Assembly (NCBI GenBank): GCA_030248195.1
Contig: JASAND010000874.1
Span: 26,553 to 90,552 of the forward strand
Reading direction: 5' to 3'
Length of the DNA: 64,000 bases
Origin: Trissonchulus latispiculum
Lineage: Eukaryota > Nematoda > Enoplea > Enoplida > Ironidae
The first letter of the stretch is position 1. Every line of letters starts with the position of its first letter. Shown piece after piece: positions 1-29,502 of the stretch. The translations under genes and the position numbers were made by a program. The notes below the pieces were generated by a model that was not told where the DNA came from, ran no database searches, and saw nothing but the letters and a program-made list of their open reading frames with translations.

Positions 1-455
1 ACGTTTTGTATTTAGTAGCACCTTTCGCTAGCCATTCGTATTGCTTTGTAAGTTTTGTTCAGCTGATTGTATTTGCTGCTCCAAAATCGGAAACTTTTTG
101 ATCATTTTCTGGATCTATTTATATTTTTGGGGTATTGTTGTGGTATGTATATATCTAGTTTAATGTGTGTGATTGTGAATTGTAATTGCAATGTAATGTC
201 ATTTTGATTTTAATAATACATGTTAATTTTATCCTTTAATATATACCTATTTATTTAAGTTTTTATTTTTGTATTTACATTTTAGTGTTTGGATTTGTAG
301 TGTCTTGGGTGGCAGCTCAGAGGCTGTTGCTGCCGCCGAAGTGCGCAGTGCTGCCTGGGGTTGTCTGGGAACAGTCCCTCCCTACGCCGATCTAAACTAT
401 CCATTTCCTTCTTCATTGCCTCAAAAACTGTTTCGGAACTGAATATATATATACG
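1..455. other. AT-rich intergenic stretch, nothing recognised
   Basis: I see no exon-like coding, RNA gene or inverted repeat here. Open frames in this stretch are short, low in complexity and match no protein family I know. Confidence 0.5.
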
Positions 456-460
456 TTGTA

Positions 461-908
461 TCAAGAGTATATAATGAGGAAGAGTGGGAAGCTTGGCTCT
501 TCCGAATAGAATTGGCTTGCGAGATGATCGGTACATTAAGGCCGAAATCTTGGGGGGGTCCCACTTACCATTGTTCATCATGTGTTTGTATGCGTTTGAA
601 CTAAACTGAGATACACGTATAAGGATTGCGGTAGCTAAGTAGCCAATCAAATGCATTTCATTCAATCGCATAAGCAGACGCTTTACAACGCTAAGTGGGA
701 CCTCCTCCGAGATCTCGGTGGGATCCCTTTATACACGTTTATATATTTAACATAAGGCAGTCGATTAGTCAGTCAGTTCAAACGCATATCAACACATGAT
801 GAACAATGATACCTCCCGAGATTTCGGCCTTAGTGCGCCGAGCATCTCGTAAGCCATTTCCGTTAGGAATAGCCAAGCTTCCTACTCTTTCTCATTATAT
901 ACTCTTGG
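461..908. mobile_element. Inverted-repeat DNA transposon, non-autonomous, 5-bp TSD (copy A)
   Basis: The ends read TCAAGAGTATATAATGAG on the left and, reverse-complemented, CCAAGAGTATATAATGAG on the right. The arms pair imperfectly over about 150 bp (461-615 with 755-908). The element is flanked by the direct repeat TTGTA (456-460 and 909-913). It has no transposase. The termini and the 5-bp duplication match the elements at 1002-1419 and 2470-3269. I cannot assign a superfamily. Confidence 0.85.
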
Positions 909-1001
909 TTGTATCTATGTGACTGCTGTATTTTTATGTTTTATTTTATTGATTATTTTAGAACTTGTAGTTTAGATATTAGCACTTTACACTGGGTATT
1001 G

Positions 1002-1419
1002 TCAAGAGTACATAATGATAAGAGTATGACAAGCCTAACACTCTATGCAGTGAGGGTTAAAACTATGCTATGCGCGCTATCGGCTGATCCCCCACGAATT
1101 GACCCCCTCTCACACCGTCCCTACATGGGAACGTGGTCCAAACGGGGGTCGCTCACTCGCTGAGCATAATTACACGCTGAAATTAACAGGGGCCCAATTT
1201 GGGGAGGGGGTTTAAGCGTGTATGTTTAACACTTGTATGTAGAAAATATGGTCAGCGAGTGAGCGACCCCCGTTTGGGACTATGTACCCATATAGGGGCG
1301 GTGTGAGAGGGAGTCAATTCGTGGGGGGGGGGGTCAGCCGATAGCGCGCATAGCATAATTTTAGCCTTCACTGCATAGAGTGTTAGGCTTGTCATACTCT
1401 TATCATTATGTACTCTTGG
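1002..1419. mobile_element. Inverted-repeat DNA transposon, non-autonomous, 5-bp TSD (copy B)
   Basis: The arms are about 165 bp long and nearly identical when reverse-complemented (1002-1166 with about 1249-1419). Their ends are TCAAGAGTACATAATGATAA and CCAAGAGTACATAATGATAA. The central loop is only about 80 bp, so nearly the whole element folds back. It is flanked by TATTG on both sides (997-1001 and 1420-1424). No protein is encoded; open frames in the arms only reflect the palindrome. Confidence 0.88.
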
Positions 1420-1424
1420 TATTG

Positions 1425-2464
1425 TTTCGGTAGTTGTGCTTGGTTTTGTTGTTGTAGTTGTAGTAGCTTGTTTAGTCTTACAATGTGGTTGATTTTTGTG
1501 AATTGTATGTTTGATTTGATCGTTTCTATTAAACATGGGTGTCTTCTCTTCTTTTCTACAGTTGGATAAGTGCCTCAGTTGAAAGGGGTCGCGAGTAGAG
1601 TTGGGGCCGGTTCCAATTTTCATAACCATAACTTTTCAAGGCATGAAAACAGAAAATCAGAAATTTCAGAATAAAGCGTCGATACTTTTCCTATATACAA
1701 TAGGTTTTTCAAGCATGTGCAGGAAAGGAAGTTTTGGGGTGGGTGAACCGGCAGCAAAGGCCGCCGAAAAACCGGATTTTTTCGCTTTTTTGCCCGGGGG
1801 GGGTGAAAATCCCCAAGCACATGTATGGTTATAATTTTTAATAACAAAGCAAAATGGTAATGTCACCAGTTTATCAAATTTTAATTTAATTCAAATAAAC
1901 TATCTAGCATCAAACCTGAAATTTATCTCGAATGTATACACCAATCCTCTGCTTCGATGAGAGCTGAAACGTGTTTCAGTCTCCTGAAAATGGAAGCTGG
2001 AAGTTTGTCTCGTCTTCAGTGGGAGCTGAAGCTGTTCCATTTCCAGTTCAGGCTCAAAATCTATTACAGTTTCAGCCTTAGTTTCAATTCCAGTTATTGT
2101 ATCTTCATTTTCACTTTTAGTTTTTCTTAATTACATGTCAGTTTTCCCTTTCAGTTTAAATGAAACTAGATTTTTTAGTTTCAACTTTAGTTACTAGCTT
2201 AAGGGGGGGGGTCGCCGGTCGCGATTTTTCGACCATCTCCGATTTTTCTCATTTTTACACATTTTGTAGTCCTCATGGGTCTGCAAAACAAGACAAGTGC
2301 GTTTGTTTCAAAACTTTTCCTATCATTCACTACAGCTCTTCAAAAGTGACCCCGACGTGTGTTAAACATAGGAAAATGAAAAAAGTTAGGAAAATTTTTC
2401 TGGAGCGCTGTGTAAGAGCAAATCGGCTACCACTTGTTGTAAACCTAACTTGGACTAGATAAAG
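1425..2464. other. Intergenic, nothing firm
   Basis: AT-rich sequence with a G-run at 1795-1803 and a stretch rich in purine/pyrimidine triplet variants of 'cagtttcag' around 1970-2170. I see no gene or complete repeat element. Confidence 0.4.
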
Positions 2465-2469
2465 TGCTA

Positions 2470-3269
2470 ACAAGAGTGCATAATTGCACTATATATTAGA
2501 AGAAGAGTAAGCCACTAGAGGGCTTCTCTTCTTGGCATTGCGTAACGGTGCTCCGACCACAATACGCGAATGTTCCCCCATTTGGTGGGGGGGTCGACAA
2601 GCATACCCCCTCCCCGTTTGGTGGGGGGGGGGGTATGCAAAAGGGGTCCCCGTTTGGTGGGGGGGGGGTATGCAAAAGGGGTCCCCGTTTGGTGGGGGGT
2701 ATGCAAAAGGGGTCCCCGTTTGGTGGGGGGGGTAGGCAGAAGGGGGTCCCCGTTTGGGGGGGGGGGTGGCCAAGTCCGGCTGAACTTGGCTCAACCTGCT
2801 TGGCTGTTGGCCACCCCCCCCCCAAACGGGGACCTGTTTTGCCTACCCCCCCCACCAACCGGGGACCCCTTTTGCATACCCCCCCACCAAACGGGGACCC
2901 CTTTTGCATCCCCCCCCCACCAAACGGGGACCCCTTTTGCATACCCCCCACCAAACGGGGACCCTTTTTCAAATAGAACAAAAACTACCGTAATCCTCTG
3001 CTCTACCCCCCCACCAAACGGGGAGGGGGTCTCTGCAATCTGATTGGCTGTTGGCTACCCCCCCACCAAACGGGGACATCTTTTCTGCTACCCCCCCCCC
3101 CCCACCAAACGGAGGGGGGGGGTATGCTTTGTCGAAGAGAGCTACCCCCCCCACCAAACGGGGGAACATTCGCGTATTGTGGTCGGAGCACCGTTACGCA
3201 ATGCCAAGAAGAGAAGCCCTCTAGTGGCTTACTCTTCTTCTTATATATAGTGCAATTATGCACTCTTGG
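2470..3269. mobile_element. Inverted-repeat DNA transposon with internal inverted G/C-rich arrays (copy C)
   Basis: The ends are ACAAGAGTGCATAATTGCAC and, reverse-complemented, CCAAGAGTGCATAATTGCAC. The flanking 5-bp duplication is TGCTA (2465-2469 and 3270-3274). Terminal arms of about 120 bp enclose short tandem units containing CCCCGTTTGGTGGGG and GGGGTCCCC, separated by 'atgcaaaa'. The units are on the + strand left of about 2790 and on the - strand right of it. The whole 800 bp can therefore fold as one long hairpin. No transposase. Confidence 0.88.
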
Positions 3270-3274
3270 TGCTA

Positions 3275-4603
3275 ATATATATCTATACGACGTTTTTTTC
3301 CGTAGGGTCGCTGATTTTATACAAATTTTCAAACTCAGGAGAAGTAGATTTTTGCTCAAAATCGCTCTACAAATGTATTGTCCTGTCTTGAACTAGGTGT
3401 ACACCTTTGGTGTACAAACTTCGCGTTTAGATATTAGCACAGTATATTATTAGAGCTTTATTTTGCATATAATCAATCCCTGTCAGGCCTTTTCTGTAGC
3501 TCACAGTTTTGGTAGCAGAAATTCCATTTTTCCTCAAAAATCATCATTTTTCTAAAATTTCATGTTTGCTGCTTCGTAAGTCAATCAAATCTTATGGTAT
3601 CTCAATAAAATTTGGCATGGTAATAGGCTGGCATAAAACCTACGTGTACGTAAAGTTTCATGCCCATAGCCTGTGTTTTCCTCAGGTAACATAGGTACTA
3701 CGATAGCATGGCGGACACCTCTGGGCAAAAAATGTCAAATTTTCAACTTTTTCAAATATAGCCATATTTTATGTCAAATTGAAGCTCTTGATGTGCTGAA
3801 CCTTTTATCTGCTTGCACCAAGTCTCTACAAAGCAGTATGAGAAAGTTAGAGCGAGTTAAAGTTTGAAGTAAATGCCAGGCAAAAGAAGCTTTGCCAAAT
3901 CGTCCAAACGCCGTGTCCCGCTTGTTGCTTGGCTTGTTACCTTAATTTATGCGGCAATAAACACCTACAGGTAAACGCTTTAAATTTATCTATTTGTCAT
4001 GCCGCAGTCTTTTGTCATTCTATGTGTACATTACTTCGAAGCCCTCAGCGAGGCACACTAACGTAAATAATAAATTGTAGGGATTTGAACTGCAATATCT
4101 CTAGGCTGGATTGACTCTGGACTCTAAAAATTTGTCTTGTTTTTGGGCACATATTGGGATATATTATACCCAAAAATGACCGAAATCGGTGACTATAAAA
4201 TTTGGTACCTGGCGACCCCCTCCCTTAAAAGACAATATGAATGACAAATCTGTGCAACTTTAATCAATAGCAGCTACAAAATTCAGCTTTTGCAAATTTT
4301 AAATTTTTGCAAAAAAATTAGTTCAAGTCCAATTTTTAACCGTGAAATCGGTCGTTCCAAATCCTACCGGTTCCGGTTCCAACCGGTTCTAGTGAAACCG
4401 GCTCTGTCACAGTGCAGTGCAATTTCCCCCCGGAAAAACTACATCGGTGTGGCTTTTCCCCCCGGAAAAAATACACTGTGCATTTCCCGGGGGGGGGGGG
4501 GGAATTTTGAATTGCAAATTAGGTTACATTGAGAAGAGTAATTGGCATGGAGGGTATAAACGATTGGTCCCCGACGTGTGTTACTTCTTCTCAATCAAAT
4601 GCG
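3275..4603. other. Intergenic, nothing recognised
   Basis: Mostly AT-rich, apparently single-copy sequence. A short G/C-rich motif with CCCCCCGGAAAAA repeats lies at 4425-4502. No gene could be supported. Confidence 0.4.
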
Positions 4604-4611
4604 CTTCCAGA

Positions 4612-4900
4612 TAGTGTTTGAGGCAGGCCGACGACTTTTGCTCGCCGGCCGGCTAATGGCCGACCGGCCGGCCGCCGGCTGGGATACAAATCACCTATCA
4701 GAAATTTACAAAATAAAGCAACTAAGCTTAAAATGAACTCCAAATCTAGTTATGCTAATTTTCTATGCTATGCTGTGCTATTTTTCCAAGATAACGTCCG
4801 AAAATAAATATCTTAGCAGTTATAATAATTGCACTGCAACGTGCTCTAGGCCGGTAGCCGGCCGGCCGGGCGGTGAAACCCCGGCCGGCCTCAAACACTA
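4612..4900. mobile_element. hAT-like MITE, 8-bp TSD
   Basis: The terminal inverted repeat is TAGTGTTTGAGGC on the left and GCCTCAAACACTA on the right. It is flanked by a perfect 8-bp direct repeat, CTTCCAGA (4604-4611 and 4901-4908). The subterminal parts are rich in GCCGGCCGG. An 8-bp duplication with a TIR starting in TAG is typical of the hAT superfamily. No ORF. Confidence 0.85.
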
Positions 4901-5129
4901 CTTCCAGATAGCTATCTACCATAAAGATTTCAACAATGCGACAGTGTGGGACGCGGACCGCGGGCACCCACGAAATTAAGTGACCGCAGTGGGTCGCGCG
5001 GGCGGATGATGGCTGGGACAAAAAACTGGACGATAATAAGAAAATCATGGCACATAGAAATGTCTGAGTGTTTAGTCTGAATTGAATCCAAGGGTATGTA
5101 TTTGTTTTCATGGCTAGGATTAATATTGC

Positions 5130-5248
5130 GCCGATGTCACGGTGAAATTTTTCCCCCTAGAAATTTTCCACCCGCAAGAAATTTCCCCCCCGGAAAAAGT
5201 TCACCGGGGGGAAATTTCTAGGGAGAAAAATTTCACCGTGACATCGGC
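5130..5248. repeat. Short foldback (hairpin) repeat
   Basis: GCCGATGTCACGGTGAAATT at the left pairs with its reverse complement at the right end. The inner part is also complementary (AGAAATTT with AAATTTCT). This gives about 119 bp of nearly continuous hairpin. I see no target duplication. Confidence 0.7.
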
Positions 5249-5595
5249 AGTGAGCTTTCAAGTCAATTTCTGGTACTTCAGCTTGATTTTGACTATTGCT
5301 CTGGCTCGGTGCAAACCAATGCGGACCAACATTTTCCAGGTCATCGGCGTTCAGGCTCCCTTCCCTAGTCGAGTTAGTTGAGATTCCCAAGCCACAGCCG
5401 ACTCATCCAGTGAAATTCCGACTGGACTGGACAAGGCTCTTCACTGCACAACTGTCCTCCTCCACCGCAGTTTTAAGTGAATCACAGCTTCCTCCTACGC
5501 ACAGTCGGACAATATGTATACGTTTATTCACAAGATTAAACAATTCATCTAAGAAATTGGGACGCCCTTCCCTCATAACCCTACAATGCCCGGAC

Positions 5596-6415
5596 GAAGA
5601 GTTGGCAGTGAGTTGCAATTTCGTCACCCGCGGGTACCCGCGACCCGCGGACCTCTCACTCGCAACTAGCGACCCACCTGACCTGACCCACTTCTTTACT
5701 TTGGACATTTTCGCATAAGTATTGAACTTTCAAACAAAAATTAGCAAGTTCAAAGCAAACTTATCAGATTTCGTCTTCGTTTTCATTAGTTCTGAACAGG
5801 CTATGCTATTGCAAGTGTTGGGTGGGACCTCGATAGTTCAGCCCATTCTGGTTCATTTTTATAGCTGCGCGTCGACTACGGCAGGAGTGTGTTCATATAA
5901 TACTGTTCACTCCAATCTTGGATATGATAACAAACTACAATTTTAGCGGTTTATATTAAACAGTTTATTAGTACCAATAAAATTAGGAATGAAACTCGTA
6001 GAACTGTGTCGAAATATTACAAGCTTGACTGGAGGCAGCTCTTTACGTTGTTTCCGGAAAGGTAGAGTTGCAGAGTGCTGTAGTCAGCTGTCAACATCAT
6101 TTTCGCACAAACAGTTTGTCAAGCGATGCAGAAGCACTAAAGGCTTTGCGTGATAACAAAATATTTATGCCATGACCACGTCAGGAAATTATCACTGCAA
6201 CATTTTTGACTGAAGATTCAAGACAGAATGGAAATGAATAATTTTATCATAGTTTAACATAAATTGTAATTTTTTTGGAGAAATTTGCCCAAAATTTAGT
6301 CTAAAATAGATGTAAACAAAGATAACTCCTGACCCGCTCTGACCCGCGGGTAACATACCCACTGACCGGAAAGTCGACCCGAGGCCGCGGGTATCCGCGA
6401 CCCACTTCCAACTCT
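5596..6415. mobile_element. hAT-like non-autonomous element, near-perfect 8-bp TSD
   Basis: The left end contains AGAGTTGGCAGTGAGT. The right end, reverse-complemented, reads AGAGTTGGAAGTGGGT. Both ends carry matching subterminal blocks of GACCCGCGGGTACCCGCG type. The flanks are GCCCGGAC (5588-5595) and GCCCGGGC (6416-6423), which agree at 7 of 8 positions. The interior is AT-rich and shows no transposase. Confidence 0.65.
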
Positions 6416-6423
6416 GCCCGGGC

Positions 6424-9400
6424 GGGCCAAAGCGACCATTTTCTGCATGCATTGTCCGGAGCAAGTCAGTTACTGGTTCCCAGTCTCAACATTTTCTCCT
6501 TTTCCTTCCACACGTCGACCCCATTTTAGAATATTTCTATTTCCCCACCTTTAGCAAAAATTTATACTTGGCCAAACTCTGCCGGCCTCTGACTTTGCTG
6601 GGTGGATCGGAGACCCTCAAACGAAGGATTCGAACATGTAGAAAAACTAATCATCGATTGGAGGTACTGTAATCCCGTCTTTCTAAGTGCTCTCTCTCAA
6701 TAAAACGGGCCAGCCAAAAATGTAAAACTGGACATTTTCCACCGTTAGGAAAGCCGGTGGGCGGTTACTTGCTTCGTGTTGAAATAAGCGACTGGGTCGT
6801 GACTAGTTCTTAGGAAAATGATAACTTTTCCAGCACTAGGATATAGCTATACTATATTACCACAAGAATCAAAACTGGCTTTCTAACGATGCGCAGTTTA
6901 AGCAGTTTGTTCCAGTCTCCAGAAAAACTACTGTATTTATCCAAACTTTCTTATGGGAGACTTCTTTCTGGCTGGCCAACTTATATATGTTCTGGCGGTT
7001 GAAGTCTGGCTGATCCTGGACCTGAGAATATATACGTGGAGCCCAACCCAAGCTAGACTGGGAGGAACGAACGTCACCAATCTTATTCAAAGAAACAATT
7101 GCACAGAGGAGAATTTCAGGCGCAATTAAAAGCAACATTTAGAAGAGACGAGACAGCACAATAATTAAACAAAGCAGCACAGAATACTCAATTTTAAAAA
7201 GAGTCCATCCTCCCCTCTAAAACTCTAAAATATTTACCCACCCGACCCCCCACAACTGTACACAATCCTACGCAGGTGATCAATTGAGGAGACTATTTCA
7301 AACAGTCCATGATCCCAATTTAAATTAAATTTAATTTTAATTCAGTCATTTTCCATCTCTCCTTAACAGAACGTTGAGACCGAGTCTTAAAACAGAGGAT
7401 TCCAGAACCAGAAGCCAAGGGACCCACTCCCCGTCCCTCTTCAAAAAGACGAACTCGGACAGAATGGGCGGGGTGACAGTATACGTTACATTACAGTACG
7501 TATAATATGGATATCACATTTACACGAAGACATCACAAAAGAACCAACAACCACACTCAACTCAAACACAACATCCACAACAAAAACAACAACAATAAAT
7601 ACAAGACTTTATATATATATAAGAACACTAGCGCTAGTTCCCTCGCACTCAACACACACCCTACTTCGCGACTAAAATAAAGCGACAAATGCAGAGAAGC
7701 CCAATCAAATCACGAACATATCCCCGACAGGACTAGCACGGTTTAGGAAACACGAAGCTGCACCTCTCTACCTTACAGGTTATATCGCAGCGGACGGCTC
7801 ACAAGGCGTTTACAGCACAGGAGGGGTCGTTTCCCTTCACCAATGCAAATACTAAAACTAGTAAAACCGACCCTTCGAGAAAACTATAGCCATAAACTTG
7901 GAGGAGAGGAACGCTAATCACAACAGTCAACAGGGTCGCACATCTCTCATAATTTAAACGTCCCCCAAAATCTATAGTCAACTGTCAACCTCTGATTCAA
8001 ATTTAAAATATTTTGATTCTGATTTGAAACTTAAAACTAAAATCCAAACAGTAAAACACAAAATTGATCTATTAGATGTATACTGAAGGCAAAATGAGGA
8101 ACTCGAAACTTTAAGGAAGTTCCCGAGCCAGTAGCTAAAGGGGTCGCCCGATTTCCCAGCACCTCCAGTTTTGCTAATCACCACATGTCTGCATAGTATA
8201 TCTTAACGAGTTCACCATTTTATATTACAAAGACGACCTCGAAGGGTGATCTGTAGGAAACGGATTTTAGTTTAGGCGTTTCACATTTTTTGATTATATA
8301 ACTTTTGAAATTTAAAAATAGCCAAATTTACGTGTTTATACAATGCTGAAAGTGGGGGTCAGCAAATTTGATGAAATTTAAAACTGGGAGGCCTTACTGG
8401 AAATTCTAATTTCTACATGTCATAACTAATGACAAGTCATTTCGAACGACACCGATTGATCCTGGGTAGTTCTGCCCGATTTAGATATTTCAATGGCGCA
8501 GAAATCTGAATTTTAGCAAAATTTCGGAAATTGCGTTTTAACAGCCATGGCAGCAAAGACCCACAAAATGTATAGATCAAGCTCGGGTACAATTGTTGCA
8601 GCTCGCGTGAATGTGATTAAGTATTATGAGGGTCTGGCAACCACAAGCTGAAAATAATATCTATTCTTAAAAATTTTCGAAATATAATAAATTCTACATC
8701 AATGAAAGCTCTTCTTGTGGGTAACATGTTTCGTCACAGTCCACAAATGCGTCAAATTCAAGTTATCAGCATATTCAAGATGGCCCAACTTTCAAATTGC
8801 ATGCAATTAATAGCTGGTTACTAGCACTGATGGCACTACTAAACATTTAAACTCGATGTGCAGAACAGGACGATGAAATTTTGTGAGAAAATGAGCAGGA
8901 TCCGTGCGCGACTAGAAAATTTTGTTTACTATAAAATTCGATTTCCTCATTTGCCCGTGGCATGATACGAATACACAATAATCACACGCAAGCCAACAAG
9001 GGGGTAAGAATTAGATAGTAAGGCAAAATTTAGGTTAAATTGAATCCTTAAATTCTGCACGAGGGATTGAAGGAAAAATAAATTGAAGGAAAAAGGACAA
9101 TTTTGAGGAACAAACAAAATTTTCAAAGACACACCAAAAGTCCACTTCCGTATTGTGCTTGCTGGCTGAGCGTGCTCATGTGCTCACCTGCAGCATATTG
9201 TGCAACCATTCTCAAACATCAGTGTTCCCACTCAAGCACAGATAAAGTACATGAATACAAGAAATGCGTACAATAGAAGCAAAAACTTAGATACACATAC
9301 AACATAACAATACAGTACAATAAATTATAGTAATTATTTATAGGACACATCACATAATATAGATTACAACTGTTGTAACACAGTGGACAATCAACGTATC

Positions 9401-10314
9401 AACGTGAGAAACACTTTGCCCAGAGGACTTCATCAGTTTCCGTTTCGTTTCTCAAAATGTCCGCAGGAGCGGCATGACGAAACAGAGCTCTCTTGTCTGA
9501 GACCACGGAGAATCAATCTTCAACGAATCGGATGCAACTACGGCGCTATCAAATCTGAATCATAAAAAATCCAAATTCTTTGAACTGGAAAAGAGAAAAG
9601 GGAGCAACTTCGGACCCTCCCCCCTCCCGCCCGATACCGTATCTACGTACGTACAGCTAATACTATGCTGAACATTATTATATAGGTTCATTTATGTATG
9701 TATGAGGAGAGAAAGAAGAAAAGAAAGAGCCAGACAGAGAACAGATACTATGACAAACAAGAATAAATATATATACGTATTAAGCTGTGTATAGGGGAGG
9801 GAGAGTTGGCGGTTGCTTTGCCAGAGAGACTGGGGAGGCGGTCTGGCTCCGTTTCCTCCGTCCATCCCTCCCTCAAGTCACACAGACTGATAAGTCATCT
9901 CACAAATCACTCCCCCAAAATATTACACCAATTATATATCTCACCCATTTCCGTCTAAATAAATGACTTGTATCCTTTCTTTCTAGGCGAGAGAAGGAAA
10001 AGGCGTGAGGGCAAACACTCGTTTATATATCTATGCATGGGCCCTTCACCTCATTCAAATATTTTGGTTCTTCTGCCTCTGGTCCTGCTTGCGGCAGCAT
10101 CAATCCCCCCTTTGAGGAATTTTAGGAGAAAAAGCCAAAATATATACACAGCCATGTAAACTAACCCCATCACCCTGTAGTGACTTTCAAATTTAGAACA
10201 ACGGAGGAAACGGGCCGCTGGGTGGAACTATACCACGGAGCCAAAGAGGGGCCTGGAGGAAGGGGGGCTGAGGGGGCGGGGGTTGGGAGAGTTGATTCGT
10301 CCTAGACATCATGC
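6424..10314. other. Repeat-poor stretch downstream of Rab2
   Basis: This 3.9 kb has far fewer inverted repeats and homopolymers than the rest of the window. The part just below 10,314 should contain the Rab2 3' UTR and polyadenylation site, on the minus strand, but I could not pick the site with confidence. No second gene was recognised; open frames here are short and unlike known proteins. Confidence 0.4.
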
Positions 10315-27211
<16,897 letters not shown>

Positions 27212-27295
27212 AGCTTCGGTTTGTTGATAGCAGTGTTCAATCAAACAATATCAATAGATAATGTTTTATCAATAAACTGAAATATATATATAGTA

Positions 27296-28180
27296 ATGCA
27301 AACGTACGTGATTTTGGCAGAAAAGCCATCACCCACTACACATAAGGAAATTTTAGAAAGTTGCAGAAAGGTTGTTTGTTATAAGCCATGCTATACTTCA
27401 GCAGCACTCATTTCTAATGCTCTGCCTGGGCTTATTCTAGTGGGGGGGTGGCCCCCCCATAAACACCCTTCCCCCCCAAAAAAGTGGGTGCCCCTTTTGG
27501 TACCAACTTTTGCCCTGAAAAAATCGCTCAGAAGGCCCAATTTTCAAAAATTTTCCGGCTTCGCCGGAGATTTTCAGTCGATTTTTGCCTATTTCAGCGC
27601 TATTTTTGCACTAAAAATGAACTTTTTTGGCGATTACTATAAAAATAGCGCTATTTTTAGCATGTTTTTAGAAAAATTTCGAAAAATTTTCGCCCCCCCA
27701 AGAATGACTCGCCCCCCCGAGGGTCCCCCCCAAGAAAAATTCCCTAGAATAAGCCCAGTCTGCCGCAGTTATATGCAAAATTTCAGATGATTGCAACTTA
27801 GCTAAGTAGCTAGTTATAATATATTAGGCCGTGCAGTACTTCAGCAGCACTCTACTGCAGCGCAATCAAAACGTCGTAAATGCCAAAGAAGGAGACTTAC
27901 ACGGCACAATTTCTAATGCTATTTCGCAATTACCTGCAGAATTTCAGGCGATTGCTGTTTATAGGTATATCCGTTGCTAGTTATAGGCCGTGCTGTACTT
28001 CAGCAGCACTCTACTGTAGCGCAACCAGACGCAAACGTAAATGCCAAAGAAGGATACTTACACGGCACAATTTCTAATGCTATTCCCCAGTTGCCTGCAG
28101 AATTGCAGGCGATTGCAAGTTTTCTGTAGTTAGTTATAGGCCGTGCTGTACTTCAGCAGCACTCTACTGCAGTGCAACCA
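27296..28180. repeat. Tandem repeat of about 150 bp upstream of Rab2
   Basis: Units carry 'taggccgtgctgtacttcag' and 'gcagcactctactg' (around 27826, 27984 and 28135) and 'cacggcacaatttctaatgc'. A first degenerate unit (27296-27425) is interrupted by the element at 27426-27758. Confidence 0.75.
27426..27758. mobile_element. CTGG...CCAG family element, 5-bp TSD
   Basis: The TIRs are CTGGGCTTATTCTAG and CTAGAATAAGCCCAG. It has a perfect duplication TCTGC (27421-27425 and 27759-27763). The internal CCGGC-TTC-GCCGG hairpin is at 27555-27567. Confidence 0.92.
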
Positions 28181-28209
28181 TATAGCAACGTATAATAGTT
28201 TGTCATTCA

Positions 28210-29313
28210 TAGAGGTCGGGGGAAAAAAAACCAACCCGCAAGTGGTGGGGAAAAAAACCAACCCCCCGTTTGGGCGATGGGGATGAGCTAGCGGGCTCAA
28301 ATTTTGCATGCAAGTTGGTAGGGCCCATCCCACCTACCATACCAAATTTGAGCTAAATCGGACCACTTTTGAGCATTTTGTGACATTTTGAAAATTTTGG
28401 CATTTTTGACCCCCCAAAAATTCAAAATTTGCCTATTTTTGAAGGCCTGTAAAAAATTTTCCATTTTCCATATTTAATTTTCCATTCCCAATAGTTTCTA
28501 TGAGAACAACATGTGCTCTTTCCAAAAATGTCGGTCTCGCCTTCCTGCGACGCTTGGCAAGTTGCCAGCAGAATTTTTACAAAATGGGAAAAAAACCAAG
28601 GGGTGGGGAAAAAACCAATTTTTGCTTTTTGCTGCCAAACTCCCAAAAATGGTTCTTAGTTGCTCAAAAGTCATCCACATAGCAAGTTTAATGCGTTCTT
28701 TCACGTGAACAGCTCAAAATTGCATTTGGACTTGGCAATTTTGTGCTAGCCGGTAAAAACCTCATTTCGGCGGATCGGCTGTTTGGCTCAGCTAAAGCGG
28801 CCAAAAAGTACTCTGGGACAAAGAAATACGCGAAAAAACACTGAAACAACGTTTATTTTAATTTATTTCATCGAATTTCGAAAGATTTACAAATTTTTGC
28901 ATTTTAACATAGAAACTGGCAAGTTTGATGAAACCTGTAGCCAGTTGATGCAGCAAATAGTGATGTTTGATTTTCTCACTTATACGGAATATCGCAAAAA
29001 TAAGTGCAGATATGAAGTCAGTGACGCCGATTTAACCTGTTGCATGCATAAAATTGCTAATATGAGTTGCCCTGACCGAATACTGGGGTTGGCTTTTTCC
29101 CATCGGTTGGTTTTCCCCCGCCATTGGTTGTTTTACCCCGGCTAATTAACCGTTAATTACTAATTAACGACAGGACCAAGAGAGGCGATTTATATACCAA
29201 AATGACAGTCTAGACAGGGCTTGATAAGAAAATAATTTATAGCCGGATTGCTCCACTGGGTAGTTCTGCAGAGTCCAAAAAGTGACTACCTTGGTTTTTT
29301 TCCCCGACCTCTA
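28210..29313. mobile_element. TA-flanked inverted-repeat element, GAGGTCGGGG type
   Basis: The ends TA-GAGGTCGGGGGAAAAAAAAC and GGTTTTTTTCCCCGACCTC-TA bound it. Internal copies of GGGGAAAAAACCAA lie near 28240, 28590 and 29095. No coding capacity. Confidence 0.75.
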
Positions 29314-29502
29314 CATGTCCTAAACTATCTGTATGCCGAATTTCAAATACCATTGCCGATTTAATGACGTGTTATCGACGGTGCTGTGTTTGGGACAGCA
29401 TATACAGCACGGTGGGAGCTGGAGAGTGCACCAACCAACATAGCTACCGATCCCCTTACGACAGACACAATTATCACAAAGTTTCATATGTTTAGCTGTT
29501 TA

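Noticed and set aside
2496..3043. Long open frames rich in Gly, Pro and Trp
   Set aside because: They are translations of the G/C-rich tandem units of element C in several frames and both strands at once, with no sign of selection on protein.
9383..9565. Possible small gene downstream of Rab2
   Set aside because: A 60-codon frame without an ATG context, splice sites or family resemblance that I can support.
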